Shown one piece after another: positions 17,314-25,987 of a stretch of DNA of 64,000 nt. The translations under genes were made by a program, and so were the position numbers. Numbering within the stretch: the first letter of the stretch is position 1; each line of letters begins with the position of its first letter. The stretch spans positions 62,001-126,000 of the forward strand of contig CBDIBE010000009.1 of assembly GCA_965276815.1 (NCBI GenBank). Direction: 5' to 3'. Below the pieces are notes generated by a model that was not told where the DNA came from, searched no databases, and worked only from the letters and a program-made list of their open reading frames with translations. The stretch comes from JAVVHH01 sp965276815. GTDB taxonomy: Bacteria > Pseudomonadota > Alphaproteobacteria > Acetobacterales > Acetobacteraceae.

Positions 17314-17391
17314 AAAAATGGCGGCGCCTTGCGGCCACCGCCAAGTTTAGGGAGGAAACGTCCATGCGGAGCGCCGAAGCGCACCGCATGT
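17312..17391 (-). ncRNA. suhB/MmgR-like (alpha-r8) small RNA with anti-Shine-Dalgarno linker
   Basis: Read on the minus strand this ~80-nt segment has the layout of a trans-acting sRNA. A 5' hairpin (17363-17390) has a 7-bp stem, one mismatch, a GCGC stem and a C(UUCG)G tetraloop. A single-stranded linker (17344-17362) contains TTTCCTCCC, complementary to ribosome-binding sites. A GC-rich terminator hairpin (17319-17343) with a GCAA loop precedes seven Ts (17312-17318). Possible promoter elements lie upstream: CTTGCG at 17419-17424 and TTATAT at 17398-17403, spacing 15. Size, linker and terminator agree with the alphaproteobacterial suhB family (MmgR of Sinorhizobium, 77 nt), which affects storage-polymer metabolism there. 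Confidence 0.72.
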
Positions 17392-17606
17392 TAGTAGATA
17401 TAACAGAACACGGCGGTTCGCAAGTTTTATTTTGCGGTGCAGCATGACGCTTGGCGCGCAAACGTGCCTTAAGCGCCGAAAATTGCGACCGCGTCACCAA
17501 AACGTCAATGCGGGCACAGAATCAGAGCGTCGTGAGGAAATCTTTGCTGGAATTTTGCCGCGCCTGTGTTCACAATGTCGAGGCTACTAAACCGTTCTGG
17601 GGTTCT

Positions 17607-18737
17607 ATGCGACCGACGCGGCCTGGTGCCATTTTCGTCGTGCCGGCAATCGTGCTGTTGCTCGTTTCGGGCAGCGGCGCGCATGCGCAAGGCACGATCT
17701 CCGCCGCCGAACCCGCGATTCCCGTCACCACTGCTCCCGCAAAGCGCCAGGACGTGCCCGTGGTAGTACGCGCGATCGGCACCGTCCAGGCGAACCAGGC
17801 GGTCACCGTCCGGGCGCGGGTAGACGGCACCCTCGACAAGGTTTTCTTCACCGAAGGACAGTACGTTAAGCCGGGTGACCTTCTCGCGCAACTCGACCCT
17901 CGCCCCTATCAGGCCGCCCTCGACCAAGCCGCCGCCAAGAGGGCCGCGGACGAGGCGATGCTAGTGAGCGCGCGTTCCGACCTGGTGCGCTACGCCGATC
18001 TTGCCAAGCTCCAGGTGGAATCGCACCAAAAGCTCGAGCAAACCCAGGCGACGATGCTGCAGGACATGGCGAACGTGCGCGGGGATGACGCCTCGATCGC
18101 CACTGCCCAGCTCAATCTCGACTTCACCCACATCACCTCGCCAATTTCGGGCCGGGTCGGCCTGCGCCAGGCGGACCCTGGCAATTTCATCCGCGTGGCC
18201 GATTCGAACGCCACCGTGATCGTGACCATCGACCAGATTCAGCCCATCACCCTGATTTTCACCCTGCCGCAGGACACGCTGCCGCAGGTCCAGGCCGCCA
18301 TGCGTCGCGGCAAGCTGCCGGTCATCGTCTACACATCGGACGACAAGACGAAGCTGAGCGAAGGCGAGCTGCTGACGATGGATAGCTCGATCGACGCGGG
18401 CACTGGCACAATCAAGTTGAAGGCGCTGTTCGCCAATACTGACGAGGCGCTCTGGCCGGGTCAGTTCGTCAACGTCCGACTGCAGCTCGACACGCTTAAG
18501 AATGTGCCGACAGTGCCAAGTACGGCCGTCGAGCACGGGCCAACTGGGCTGTATGTGTTTGTCGTCAGGCCGAATAATGTGGTCGCGCTCCAGCCGGTCG
18601 AGTTGGTGCAGGATGACGGCCAGCTGGCGGTTCTGTCGAGCGGGCTGAGCGGTGGCGAGTTGGTCGTCGTCGCCGGGCAGTCCCGGCTGATGAACGGCTC
18701 CCGCGTCGCGGCAAACCCGGTCAAGCCGGCCAGCTAG
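17607..18737 (+). CDS. RND efflux periplasmic adaptor (membrane fusion protein)
   Basis: A 376-residue HlyD/AcrA-type adaptor that joins an RND pump to an outer-membrane channel. The N-terminus has a signal segment (IFVVPAIVLLLVSGSGAHAQ). A lipoyl/barrel-sandwich region follows (GTVQANQAVTVRARVDGTLDKVFFTEGQYVKPGDLLAQLDPRPY), then a short alpha-hairpin, the second lipoyl half (FTHITSPISGRVGLRQADPGNFI), a beta-barrel and a C-terminal membrane-proximal domain. The pattern matches MdtA-type adaptors. I use the ATG at 17607; the frame is open from 17451 but earlier codons encode no export signal. The pump gene follows after 9 nt. Confidence 0.92.
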   Translation: MRPTRPGAIFVVPAIVLLLVSGSGAHAQGTISAAEPAIPVTTAPAKRQDVPVVVRAIGTVQANQAVTVRARVDGTLDKVFFTEGQYVKPGDLLAQLDPRPYQAALDQAAAKRAADEAMLVSARSDLVRYADLAKLQVESHQKLEQTQATMLQDMANVRGDDASIATAQLNLDFTHITSPISGRVGLRQADPGNFIRVADSNATVIVTIDQIQPITLIFTLPQDTLPQVQAAMRRGKLPVIVYTSDDKTKLSEGELLTMDSSIDAGTGTIKLKALFANTDEALWPGQFVNVRLQLDTLKNVPTVPSTAVEHGPTGLYVFVVRPNNVVALQPVELVQDDGQLAVLSSGLSGGELVVVAGQSRLMNGSRVAANPVKPAS

Positions 18738-18746
18738 GGAACCGCG

Positions 18747-21700
18747 ATGAGCATCTCGACGCCCTTCATCCGGCGGCCGATCGCGACATCGCTGCTGATG
18801 TCGGCCATCTTGCTGATCGGCATCGCGGCCTATCCGCTGCTGCCGGTGGCGCCGCTGCCGCGCGTCGAGTTCCCGACCATCCAGGTAACCGCCAGTTTCC
18901 CGGGCGCCAGCCCCGAGACGATGGCGTCAACTGTCGCCCAGCCGCTCGAGCGTCAGTTCTCGGAAATTTCCGGCGTGTCGCAGATGACCTCGGTCAGCGT
19001 CGCCGGCAACACCCAGGTGGTGGTCCAGTTCGATCTCGACCGCAATATCGACGCCGCATCGCTGGACATTCAGGCCGGCATCAACAATGCCGGCGGCCAG
19101 TTGCCGAAGAACATGCCGAACCCGCCGCTGTTCCGCAAAGTAAATCCGGCGGACAGCCCGATCATGATCCTCGCTGTACAGTCAGACGAGCTGCCGCTGA
19201 TCGACGCGGACGACTACGCCGACAATATCCTCAGCCAGCAGATCTCGCAGATCGATGGCGTGTCGCAGGTCTCGATTGGCGGCGAGCAGAAACGCTCGAT
19301 CCGCGTGCAGGTCGACCCGGCCCGGTTGGCGGCGATGAACCTGACGCTGGAGGACGTGCGGCAGATGCTCGTCCTCGCCACGGTCGATTCGCCGAAGGGC
19401 ACGATCGACGGGCCGCGGCGGGCATTGGCGATCTACGACAACGACCAACTCACCAAGGCTGCGGAAGTCGACAACGTCATCCTGGCCTGGCGGAACGGCG
19501 CGCCAGTCCGGGTGCGCGACATCGGGCGCGCGGTCGACGGGCCGGAAAACACCCAGCTCGCGGGCTGGCAGAACGGCAAGCGCGGCATCCAGCTCTTCGT
19601 TTTCAAGCAGCCGGGCGCCAACGTCATCGACACGGTCGAGCGGATCAAAGCGGCCCTCCCCGCGCTGCGCGCCGCCATTCCGCCCTCGATCACCGTGCAG
19701 ACCGTGGTGGATCGCACCGTCACCATCCGCGCCTCGGTCCACGAGGTGCAGTTCACCCTCATGCTGTCCATCGCGCTGGTGGTGATGGTCATTTTCATTT
19801 TCCTCACAAACGTCTGGGCAACGGTCATCCCGAGTATCACGGTCCCGCTGGCGCTCATCGGCACTTTCGCGGTGATGTACGTTTTCGGCTACAGCTTCAA
19901 CAATTTGACGCTCATGGCGCTCACTATCGCGGTCGGCTTCGTGGTCGACGACGCGATCGTCATGCTGGAGAACATCTACCGCCATATCGAGGAGGGCATG
20001 AACCCGACCGAGGCGGCGTTGAAAGGCGCCGGCGAGATCGGGTTCACCATCATCTCCATCAGCCTTTCGCTGATTGCCGTGTTCATACCGCTGCTGCTGA
20101 TGGGCGGCATCGTCGGCCGGCTATTTCGCGAGTTCGCGATGACGGTTGCGATCACGGTCGCGGTGTCGGCCTTCGTGTCTTTGACGCTCACGCCGATGAT
20201 GTGCTCGCGCTTCCTCAAGCATCACGGCGAGTCGCACGGGCTGCTCTACCGTATCGTCGAGAAATTCTTCGATGCTCTTCTCGGTGGCTACCGCCGGACG
20301 CTGGATATCGCGCTACGCTTTCGTTTCGTGACACTTATGGTGTTCTTCGGGACAATGGCTGTGACGGTCTTCCTTTACATCCAGATCCCCAAGGGGTTCT
20401 TCCCGACGCAGGATACTGGCGTGATGCTCGGCATCACGGAAGCCGCCCAGGATGTGTCATTTTCCGAGATGGCGCGTCGCCAGCAGCGTGCCGCCGAGAT
20501 CGTCGCGGCCGACCCGGCCGTCGCCGCTATCTCGTCAAGCATCGGCGCCGGGCTGGGCGGTCAGACCGGAAACAACGGCAAGCTCTGGATTACCCTCAAG
20601 CCGTTCGACGAGCGGACTGACTCCGTCCTGCAGGTGATCGCCAGGCTGCGCCCGCAAATGGCGAAGCTCGAGGGCATGAACGTCTACTTCCAGCCTGCCC
20701 AGGACATCAATGTCGGCGGCCGGCTGTCGCGGACGCAATACCAGTACACGATCCAAGATGCAGACCTCAACGAGCTCTACCAGTGGGCGCCCAAGATCCT
20801 CGACAAGCTGAAGAGCTTGCCCGTGCTGCGGGACGTGGCGACGGATCAGCAGGTCGCTGGAACCACGGCCACGCTGACGATCGACCGCGACCGGGCCGCC
20901 CGCTTTGGCATCCAGCCGCAAGCGATTGACGACACGCTCTATGACGCCTTCGGCCAACGCCAGATCACGCAATACTTCACCCAGCTCAACTCGTACCACC
21001 TCATCCTCGAGGTTCCGCCCTGGATGCGCGGCGACGTCAACACGCTCGACCGGCTGTATGTGAAGTCGAACACCGGCGTTGCGGTCCCGCTATCGACCTT
21101 CGTCACGACCGACACGCGCCCGGTCGTGCCGCTGGCAGTCTCGCATCAGAGCCAGTTTCCCGCGGTGACGCTGTCATTCAACCTCGCGCAAGGCGCCGCC
21201 CTCGGGCAGGCGGTGGATGCGATCAACGCCGCCATGCTGCAAATCGGCACGCCGGTGACGGTGCGCGGCACGTTCCAGGGCACGGCGCAGGCGTTCCAAT
21301 CTTCGCTAAGCACGCAGCCCTATCTGATCGCGGCGGCGCTGATCGCCGTCTACATCATTCTGGGCATCCTCTACGAGAGCTTCATTCTCCCGATCGCGAT
21401 TCTTTCCACCCTGCCGTCAGCGGGCGTTGGAGCGCTGCTGACGCTAATGCTGTTTGGCTACGATCTCTCGGTGATCGCGCTGATCGGCATCATCCTGCTG
21501 ATCGGCATCGTCAAGAAGAACGGGATCATGATGGTGGACTTCGCCATCAACGCCGAGCGCAAGGATGGCGCCAGCCCGCTCGCGGCGATCCGACAGGCCT
21601 GCCTACTTCGGTTCCGGCCGATCCTAATGACGACCATGGCGGCCTTGCTGAGCGGGTTGCCGCTGGTATTCGGCAATGGGGCCGGATCAGAACTACGCAA

Positions 21701-21869
21701 GCCGCTCGGCTTCACAATGGTTGGCGGCCTGGCACTCAGCCAGATCCTGACGCTGTATACCACACCGGTCGTGTATCTATACCTCGAGCGGCTGCAGCGC
21801 TGGCTGGCGCCGCGCCGGCGCTCCAGCATGCCAGCCCTGGCCGAAAAGATGGGAGCGGCAGCGGATTAG
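18747..21869 (+). CDS. RND multidrug efflux permease, MdtB/MdtC (MuxB) type
   Basis: A 1040-residue inner-membrane proton-driven transporter with twelve predicted membrane helices and two large periplasmic loops. It starts MSISTPFIRRPIATSLLM. The proton relay helix reads GFVVDDAIVMLENIYRHIEEG (~residue 400), and the second half contains GILYESFILP and GIVKKNGIMMVDFAI. The MSISTPFI start and this length are typical of MdtB/MdtC. Only one permease is present, so it probably works as a homotrimer with the adaptor at 17607. No outer-membrane factor gene follows, so a shared TolC-like channel is likely. Its stop overlaps the stop of the convergent response regulator. Confidence 0.94.
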   Translation: MSISTPFIRRPIATSLLMSAILLIGIAAYPLLPVAPLPRVEFPTIQVTASFPGASPETMASTVAQPLERQFSEISGVSQMTSVSVAGNTQVVVQFDLDRNIDAASLDIQAGINNAGGQLPKNMPNPPLFRKVNPADSPIMILAVQSDELPLIDADDYADNILSQQISQIDGVSQVSIGGEQKRSIRVQVDPARLAAMNLTLEDVRQMLVLATVDSPKGTIDGPRRALAIYDNDQLTKAAEVDNVILAWRNGAPVRVRDIGRAVDGPENTQLAGWQNGKRGIQLFVFKQPGANVIDTVERIKAALPALRAAIPPSITVQTVVDRTVTIRASVHEVQFTLMLSIALVVMVIFIFLTNVWATVIPSITVPLALIGTFAVMYVFGYSFNNLTLMALTIAVGFVVDDAIVMLENIYRHIEEGMNPTEAALKGAGEIGFTIISISLSLIAVFIPLLLMGGIVGRLFREFAMTVAITVAVSAFVSLTLTPMMCSRFLKHHGESHGLLYRIVEKFFDALLGGYRRTLDIALRFRFVTLMVFFGTMAVTVFLYIQIPKGFFPTQDTGVMLGITEAAQDVSFSEMARRQQRAAEIVAADPAVAAISSSIGAGLGGQTGNNGKLWITLKPFDERTDSVLQVIARLRPQMAKLEGMNVYFQPAQDINVGGRLSRTQYQYTIQDADLNELYQWAPKILDKLKSLPVLRDVATDQQVAGTTATLTIDRDRAARFGIQPQAIDDTLYDAFGQRQITQYFTQLNSYHLILEVPPWMRGDVNTLDRLYVKSNTGVAVPLSTFVTTDTRPVVPLAVSHQSQFPAVTLSFNLAQGAALGQAVDAINAAMLQIGTPVTVRGTFQGTAQAFQSSLSTQPYLIAAALIAVYIILGILYESFILPIAILSTLPSAGVGALLTLMLFGYDLSVIALIGIILLIGIVKKNGIMMVDFAINAERKDGASPLAAIRQACLLRFRPILMTTMAALLSGLPLVFGNGAGSELRKPLGFTMVGGLALSQILTLYTTPVVYLYLERLQRWLAPRRRSSMPALAEKMGAAAD

Positions 21870-22258
21870 TTCGCGCTGTCGCAGAGTTCCGCCCTAATCG
21901 CCGCATCCAAATCGTGCGTGCGGAAAGGCTTCTGCAGAAAGCGGCGCCGAATCGGCTGCGGCAGGAAGTAACCCGAGATGAGGATGATTTTGAGTTCAGT
22001 GTGGCGCGTGCCGGCAAGATCAGACAATTCGAGCCCGGACATGCCCGGCATCCTGATATCAGTTACCATGACCTTCAAATCCGGGTTCTCGCCAAGCTTG
22101 TCGAGCGCTTCGAGTCCGCTGGCGGCCTGCATCACGTGGTAACCAAGCTCCTCCAGCATGTCCGCCGAAGTCTCCCGCACCTCATTGTCATCATCCACAA
22201 GCAGTATCGTGTGCGATCGCGAAGCCAGAATACGCCCCTCTCTCGAATGCCGATACAC
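21866..22258 (-). CDS. Single-domain response regulator (receiver only)
   Basis: A 130-residue CheY-like receiver with no output domain. The acidic pocket is Asp22-24 (LLVDDDNEVRE), the phospho-acceptor is Asp67 (VMVTDIRMPGMSG), the switch Ser95 is in LISGY and the conserved Lys110 in FLQKPF. The sequence is closest in style to receiver domains of hybrid histidine kinases (ETSADMLEELGYHV), suggesting it acts in a phosphorelay or was once fused to a kinase. No kinase lies nearby. It converges on the RND pump with overlapping stops; a functional link is not shown. Confidence 0.88.
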   Translation of the reverse strand: MYRHSREGRILASRSHTILLVDDDNEVRETSADMLEELGYHVMQAASGLEALDKLGENPDLKVMVTDIRMPGMSGLELSDLAGTRHTELKIILISGYFLPQPIRRRFLQKPFRTHDLDAAIRAELCDSAN

Positions 22259-22347
22259 GGCGCTCAGACGGCCGTGGTCGCAGCGTTAGTTCCTCATCAA
22301 CGCTTTTTAACTTCTCATGCTAATAAACCGGCACACAAGAGATACGC

Positions 22348-22440
22348 TGGCGGAGGGGATGAGATTCGAACTCACGATACGGCTTGACGCCGTATGGCGG
22401 TTTAGCAAACCGCTGCCTTCAGCCACTCGGCCACCCCTCC
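22348..22440 (-). tRNA. tRNA-Ser (GCT)
   Basis: The minus strand gives a class II tRNA. Acceptor GGAGGGG pairs with CCCCTCC, the D-arm is GCCGAGTGGCTGAAGGC, and the anticodon arm GCGGT-TTGCTAA-ACCGC carries anticodon GCT. A long variable arm (ATACGGCGTCAAGCCGTAT) and the T-arm GAGTTCGAATCTC follow. Discriminator G (22351) and an encoded CCA (22348-22350) complete it. It reads AGC/AGU codons. Confidence 0.97.
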
Positions 22441-22488
22441 GCCGGGGTACATGCACAGCGTTTGCGCCGGGAACTTCTATGCGCTCGA

Positions 22489-23109
22489 TCAGCTAAGCGC
22501 AACCTCGAAGCCGCGCTTGGTGCCGGGCCGCGCCATCAGCGCCTCATACCAGCGTTTCACGTTCGGGAAATCCGCAAGGTCGACCTTGTGGCGCTCGTGC
22601 CGCCAGGCCCAGCCGACGATGGCGAAATCGGCGATCGACAGCGCCCCGGCGACGAACTCGACCCGGCCGAGTTGCTTGTCCAGCACGCCATACAGCCGGC
22701 GCGTCTCCTTCATGTAGCGGTTGAGGCCGTAGGTGCGATCCGCCTCGTTTACCGCCAGGAAATGATGGACTTGCCCCAGCATTGGGCCGAATCCGCCCAT
22801 CTGCCACATCAACCATTCCAGCACAGGCATCCGCGCGCGCTGCTCCTGCGGTATGAACATGCCGGTCTTTTCGGCCAAGTAAATCAGGATGGCGCCGGAC
22901 TCGAAAACCGAGATCGGCGCGCCGCCGGGTCCCTCTTCGTCGACGATGGCGGGGATGCGGTTGTTGGGGCTGATTTCGAGGAAGGCCGGCTGGAATTGCT
23001 GGTCCTTGGTGATGTCCACCGTCTTGACGGTGTAGCGCAGGCCCATCTCCTCGAGCGCGACACTGATTTTTCGGCCGTTCGGCGTGTTCCAAGTGTGCAA
23101 CTCGATCAT
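22489..23109 (-). CDS. Glutathione S-transferase family protein (YfcG/Nu-like)
   Basis: A 206-residue cytosolic GST. The thioredoxin-like N-terminal domain starts IELHTWNTPNGRKISVALEEMG, where the TPNG turn and no catalytic Cys/Ser at the usual place resemble Nu-class/Ure2-like enzymes (E. coli YfcG) with disulfide-reductase activity. ISPNNRIPAIVD (cis-Pro) and VFESGAILIYLAEKTG (glutathione-binding Glu-Ser) follow. The helical C-terminal domain has the N-capping ALSIADFAIVGW. It is a single gene, convergent with nothing and divergent from the monooxygenase operon at 23268. Confidence 0.9.
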   Translation of the reverse strand: MIELHTWNTPNGRKISVALEEMGLRYTVKTVDITKDQQFQPAFLEISPNNRIPAIVDEEGPGGAPISVFESGAILIYLAEKTGMFIPQEQRARMPVLEWLMWQMGGFGPMLGQVHHFLAVNEADRTYGLNRYMKETRRLYGVLDKQLGRVEFVAGALSIADFAIVGWAWRHERHKVDLADFPNVKRWYEALMARPGTKRGFEVALS

Positions 23110-23267
23110 CTGATGCTCCCCGATTCGCGTCGGACGCGACGCTAGCGCGGTTTGTGCCGCGCTGGAATTGCGGCCACCTTCCGTCCCGGCGCGGGCCCGG
23201 TTTCTCGCCCAGATGTAGTCGTGCTTAGATTGCGCCTTGCCGGCGACGTCAGACAGGGTTCCGCATA

Positions 23268-24668
23268 ATGGCAGCAGTAGAGAAGCGAAGCGGCAAGATA
23301 AATCTCGGCGCCTTCTTCCACCCGACCGGGAACCACGTCGCCTCTTGGCTGCATCCGGGTTCGCAGCCCGACGCCGGGACGAACATCGACCACTATATAG
23401 AGATCACCCGCACCGCCGAGCGCGGCCGGTTTGACATGATCTTCCTCGCCGACGCGCTCGCCACCCGCGACGGCAACCTCGACGCGCTGAAGCGCTGGCC
23501 ACAATACATGGCGTATTTCGAACCGACCACGCTGCTTGCGGCGCTCGCGGTGGCCACGACGCGCATCGGCCTCGTCTGCACCGCCACCACCAGCTACAAT
23601 GAACCCTACAACATCGCCCGCCGCTTCGCCTCGCTCGACCACATCAGCAAGGGGCGCATCGGCTGGAACGTGGTGACCTCGGCGAACCTCACCGAGGCGT
23701 ATAATTTTGGCCGCGACGCGCATTTCGAGCACGGCGAGCGCTACGATCGGGCGATCGAGTTTACCGAGATCGTGCAAGGCCTGTGGGATAGCTGGGATGA
23801 CGACGCGTTCGTGCGGGATCGCGAGAGCGCGGTGTATTTCGACCCGGCCGGGCTGCACTACCTGCACCACAAGGGCGAGCATTTCTCGGTGCGCGGCCCG
23901 CTGAATGTGGCCCGGCCGCCGCAGGGCCATCCGGTGCTGTTCCAGGCCGGGTCGTCCGAAGCGGGCAAGGAGGTCGCGGCGCGGTTCGCCGAGGGCGTGT
24001 TCACGCCGCAGCACACGCTGGCGGGCGCGCAAGCCTTCTACAAGGATCTCAAGGGGCGGATGGGGAAATACGGCCGCTCGCCCGACCAGCTCCGGATCAT
24101 GCCCGGGCTGAACGCCATTGCCGGCCGCACCCGCGCCGAGGCCGAGGCGCGGCACGAAGAGCTGCAGGCGCTGATCCATCCCGATGTCGGGCTCGAGCTG
24201 CTCTCCAACGCCTTGGGCAATTTCGACCTCCGGCCGTACGACCTCGATGACGAGCTGCCGCCCCAAGCCGACGAGCTGACGACGAAGGGCAGCACGACGG
24301 CGCTGCGCAACGTGCTCCGCTGGGCGCGCGAGGAGCGGCTCACCATCCGGCAGCTCTATCAGCGCTACGCCGGCGCACGCGGGCAGCGGACGCTGGTCGG
24401 CAGTGCGACGGAGATCGCCGATGAGATGGAGGATTGGTTCCGCAACTATGGCTGCGACGGTTTCCTGATCCAGCCGTCGCATTTGCCAGAAGGCTTGAAC
24501 GATTTCGTGGAACTGGTCGTGCCGATCCTGCAGGACCGGGGATTGCTGCGCGTCGATTACGAGGGCGCGACCTTGCGGGACCATTTGGGCCTGCCGCGGC
24601 CCGCGAGCCGCTACGCCGCCGAGCGGAACGCAATCTTGCAAAACGCTGGCAGCGGCTCAGTATCCTGA
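23268..24668 (+). CDS. Flavin-dependent monooxygenase, NtaA/SnaA/DszA family
   Basis: A 466-residue bacterial-luciferase-like, FMNH2-dependent monooxygenase. The family N-terminus is present (KINLGAFFHPTGNHVASWLHP), followed by ERGRFDMIFLADAL, ISKGRIGWNVVTSAN and HFEHGERYDRAIEFTEIVQGLWDSW, a near-signature of the nitrilotriacetate/EDTA/dibenzothiophene-sulfone group. Such enzymes need a partner flavin reductase, and none is encoded nearby. It leads an apparent operon with an amidohydrolase (27 nt downstream) and a molybdenum hydroxylase. This suggests oxidative cleavage of a C-N or C-S bond in an organic substrate; the substrate is unknown. Confidence 0.92.
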   Translation: MAAVEKRSGKINLGAFFHPTGNHVASWLHPGSQPDAGTNIDHYIEITRTAERGRFDMIFLADALATRDGNLDALKRWPQYMAYFEPTTLLAALAVATTRIGLVCTATTSYNEPYNIARRFASLDHISKGRIGWNVVTSANLTEAYNFGRDAHFEHGERYDRAIEFTEIVQGLWDSWDDDAFVRDRESAVYFDPAGLHYLHHKGEHFSVRGPLNVARPPQGHPVLFQAGSSEAGKEVAARFAEGVFTPQHTLAGAQAFYKDLKGRMGKYGRSPDQLRIMPGLNAIAGRTRAEAEARHEELQALIHPDVGLELLSNALGNFDLRPYDLDDELPPQADELTTKGSTTALRNVLRWAREERLTIRQLYQRYAGARGQRTLVGSATEIADEMEDWFRNYGCDGFLIQPSHLPEGLNDFVELVVPILQDRGLLRVDYEGATLRDHLGLPRPASRYAAERNAILQNAGSGSVS

Positions 24669-24694
24669 AGAGAGCCGAAAGCGGAGGGCCTGCA

Positions 24695-25987
24695 ATGGAT
24701 CAGATCGCCACCGAACCCTATGACGTCATCCTGCGCGGCGGGCGCGTGATCGACCCGGCGCAACGGCTGGATGGGATCCTGGATGTCGCGGTGCGCGGCG
24801 GCCGTATCGCCGCCGTCGCCTCGTCTATCCCGGGCCCGGCCCGCGAGGTCACCGACGTCAGCGGCAAGCTCGTGCTGCCGGGAATGATCGACACGCACGC
24901 CCATGTCTTTCGCTATGTGAGCGGCCGGTTCGGGCTGGATGCCGACGAGGTCGGCGTGCGCTCAGGGGTGACGACGGTCGTCGACCAGGGCGGCCCGTCC
25001 GTGCTGACCTTCCCCGCCTTCCGCGAATACGTCGCCAAGCCCATGGCAACCCGGGCGCTGGCCTTCATCTCCGGGTATATGGTGGGCGGGCTGGAGGGCC
25101 ACTATTATCCCGAGCTGTACCGGCCCGAGTGCATCGCCGTGGACGACACGGTCCGCGTCGGCCGCGAGAACGCCGATTTGGTGCGCGGCGTGAAGGGGCA
25201 TGCGGAGATTGGCGGCTTCACCCGCTGGGGCGACAGCGCGATGCAGAAGGCATCGCAGATCGCCCGCGCATTGGATCGGCCGCTGTATATCCATTTCGGT
25301 CAGCTTTGGCCGCTGCCGGACGGCACCAATCAGAGCTACGACCCCGACGCGATCCTGCCCGACATGCTCGAGATCATGCGGCCCGGCGACATCCTGGCGC
25401 ACCCGTTCACCCGCCATCCCGGCGGCTTCGTCGACAAGACGGGCAAGCTGCATCCGGTGGTCAAGGAGGCGTTGGCGCGCGGGCTGAAGACCGATGTGGG
25501 CCACGGCTCGCATTTCTCGTTCAAGGTGGCGCGCCTGGTGCTCGAGGCCGGCGTGGTGCCGGACACGCTGGGCGCCGACATGCATGGCTATAATACGACC
25601 GTGCCGAAGCCGCGCGGCACGCCGGACGAGCATCCCGACACCGAGGAGATGCACCTGTTCGCCGGCAAGCAGAATTTCTCGCTGGCCTCGGCGATGACCA
25701 GCATGCTGGCGCTTGGTCTCACTCTCGAGCAGGTCGTGCCGATGGTGACCAACCATGCCGCGGCGATGCTGCGCATGGAGGGGGAGATCGGGACGTTGCG
25801 CCCAGGCGTCGAGGCGGACGTATCCGTGCTGTCGGACGAGCGCGGGCGTTTCCTGCTGCAAGACAATGAGGATACCAAGGTGGTGGCCGAGCGGATGCTG
25901 CGCCCGATGTTCTGCCTGCGCGCGGGCGTGCGTTACGACGCGGAGTCCGTGATCCTGCCGAGACCGGTGCTGGCCGAAGCCGCTTGA
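24695..25987 (+). CDS. Amidohydrolase family protein (D-hydantoinase/deacetylase-like)
   Basis: A 430-residue metal-dependent hydrolase with a TIM barrel flanked by a beta-sandwich. YDVILRGGRVIDP opens the composite domain, DTHAHVF (~residue 65) gives the HxH metal pair, VKGHAEIGGF holds a possible carboxylated Lys, and later metal His residues lie in LYIHFGQ and ILAHPFTR. The active-site Asp is probably in LGADMHGYN. The pattern resembles EF0837/Atu3266-type deacetylases more than classical dihydropyrimidinases. A GGAGG ribosome site precedes the ATG at 24695. Its TGA overlaps the TTG start of the molybdenum hydroxylase large subunit, implying a joint pathway. Confidence 0.85.
   Translation: MDQIATEPYDVILRGGRVIDPAQRLDGILDVAVRGGRIAAVASSIPGPAREVTDVSGKLVLPGMIDTHAHVFRYVSGRFGLDADEVGVRSGVTTVVDQGGPSVLTFPAFREYVAKPMATRALAFISGYMVGGLEGHYYPELYRPECIAVDDTVRVGRENADLVRGVKGHAEIGGFTRWGDSAMQKASQIARALDRPLYIHFGQLWPLPDGTNQSYDPDAILPDMLEIMRPGDILAHPFTRHPGGFVDKTGKLHPVVKEALARGLKTDVGHGSHFSFKVARLVLEAGVVPDTLGADMHGYNTTVPKPRGTPDEHPDTEEMHLFAGKQNFSLASAMTSMLALGLTLEQVVPMVTNHAAAMLRMEGEIGTLRPGVEADVSVLSDERGRFLLQDNEDTKVVAERMLRPMFCLRAGVRYDAESVILPRPVLAEAA

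Noticed and set aside
17364..17447. 27-codon ORF with a strong GGGAGG site on the plus strand
   Set aside because: The ribosome-like sequence is the complement of the sRNA CCTCCC linker, and the first codons fall in the sRNA hairpin. The minus-strand structure with a T7 terminator explains the bases better.
23142..24641. 499-codon open frame on the minus strand
   Set aside because: Shadow of the NtaA-family monooxygenase gene; composition is Arg/Gln/His-rich without family features.
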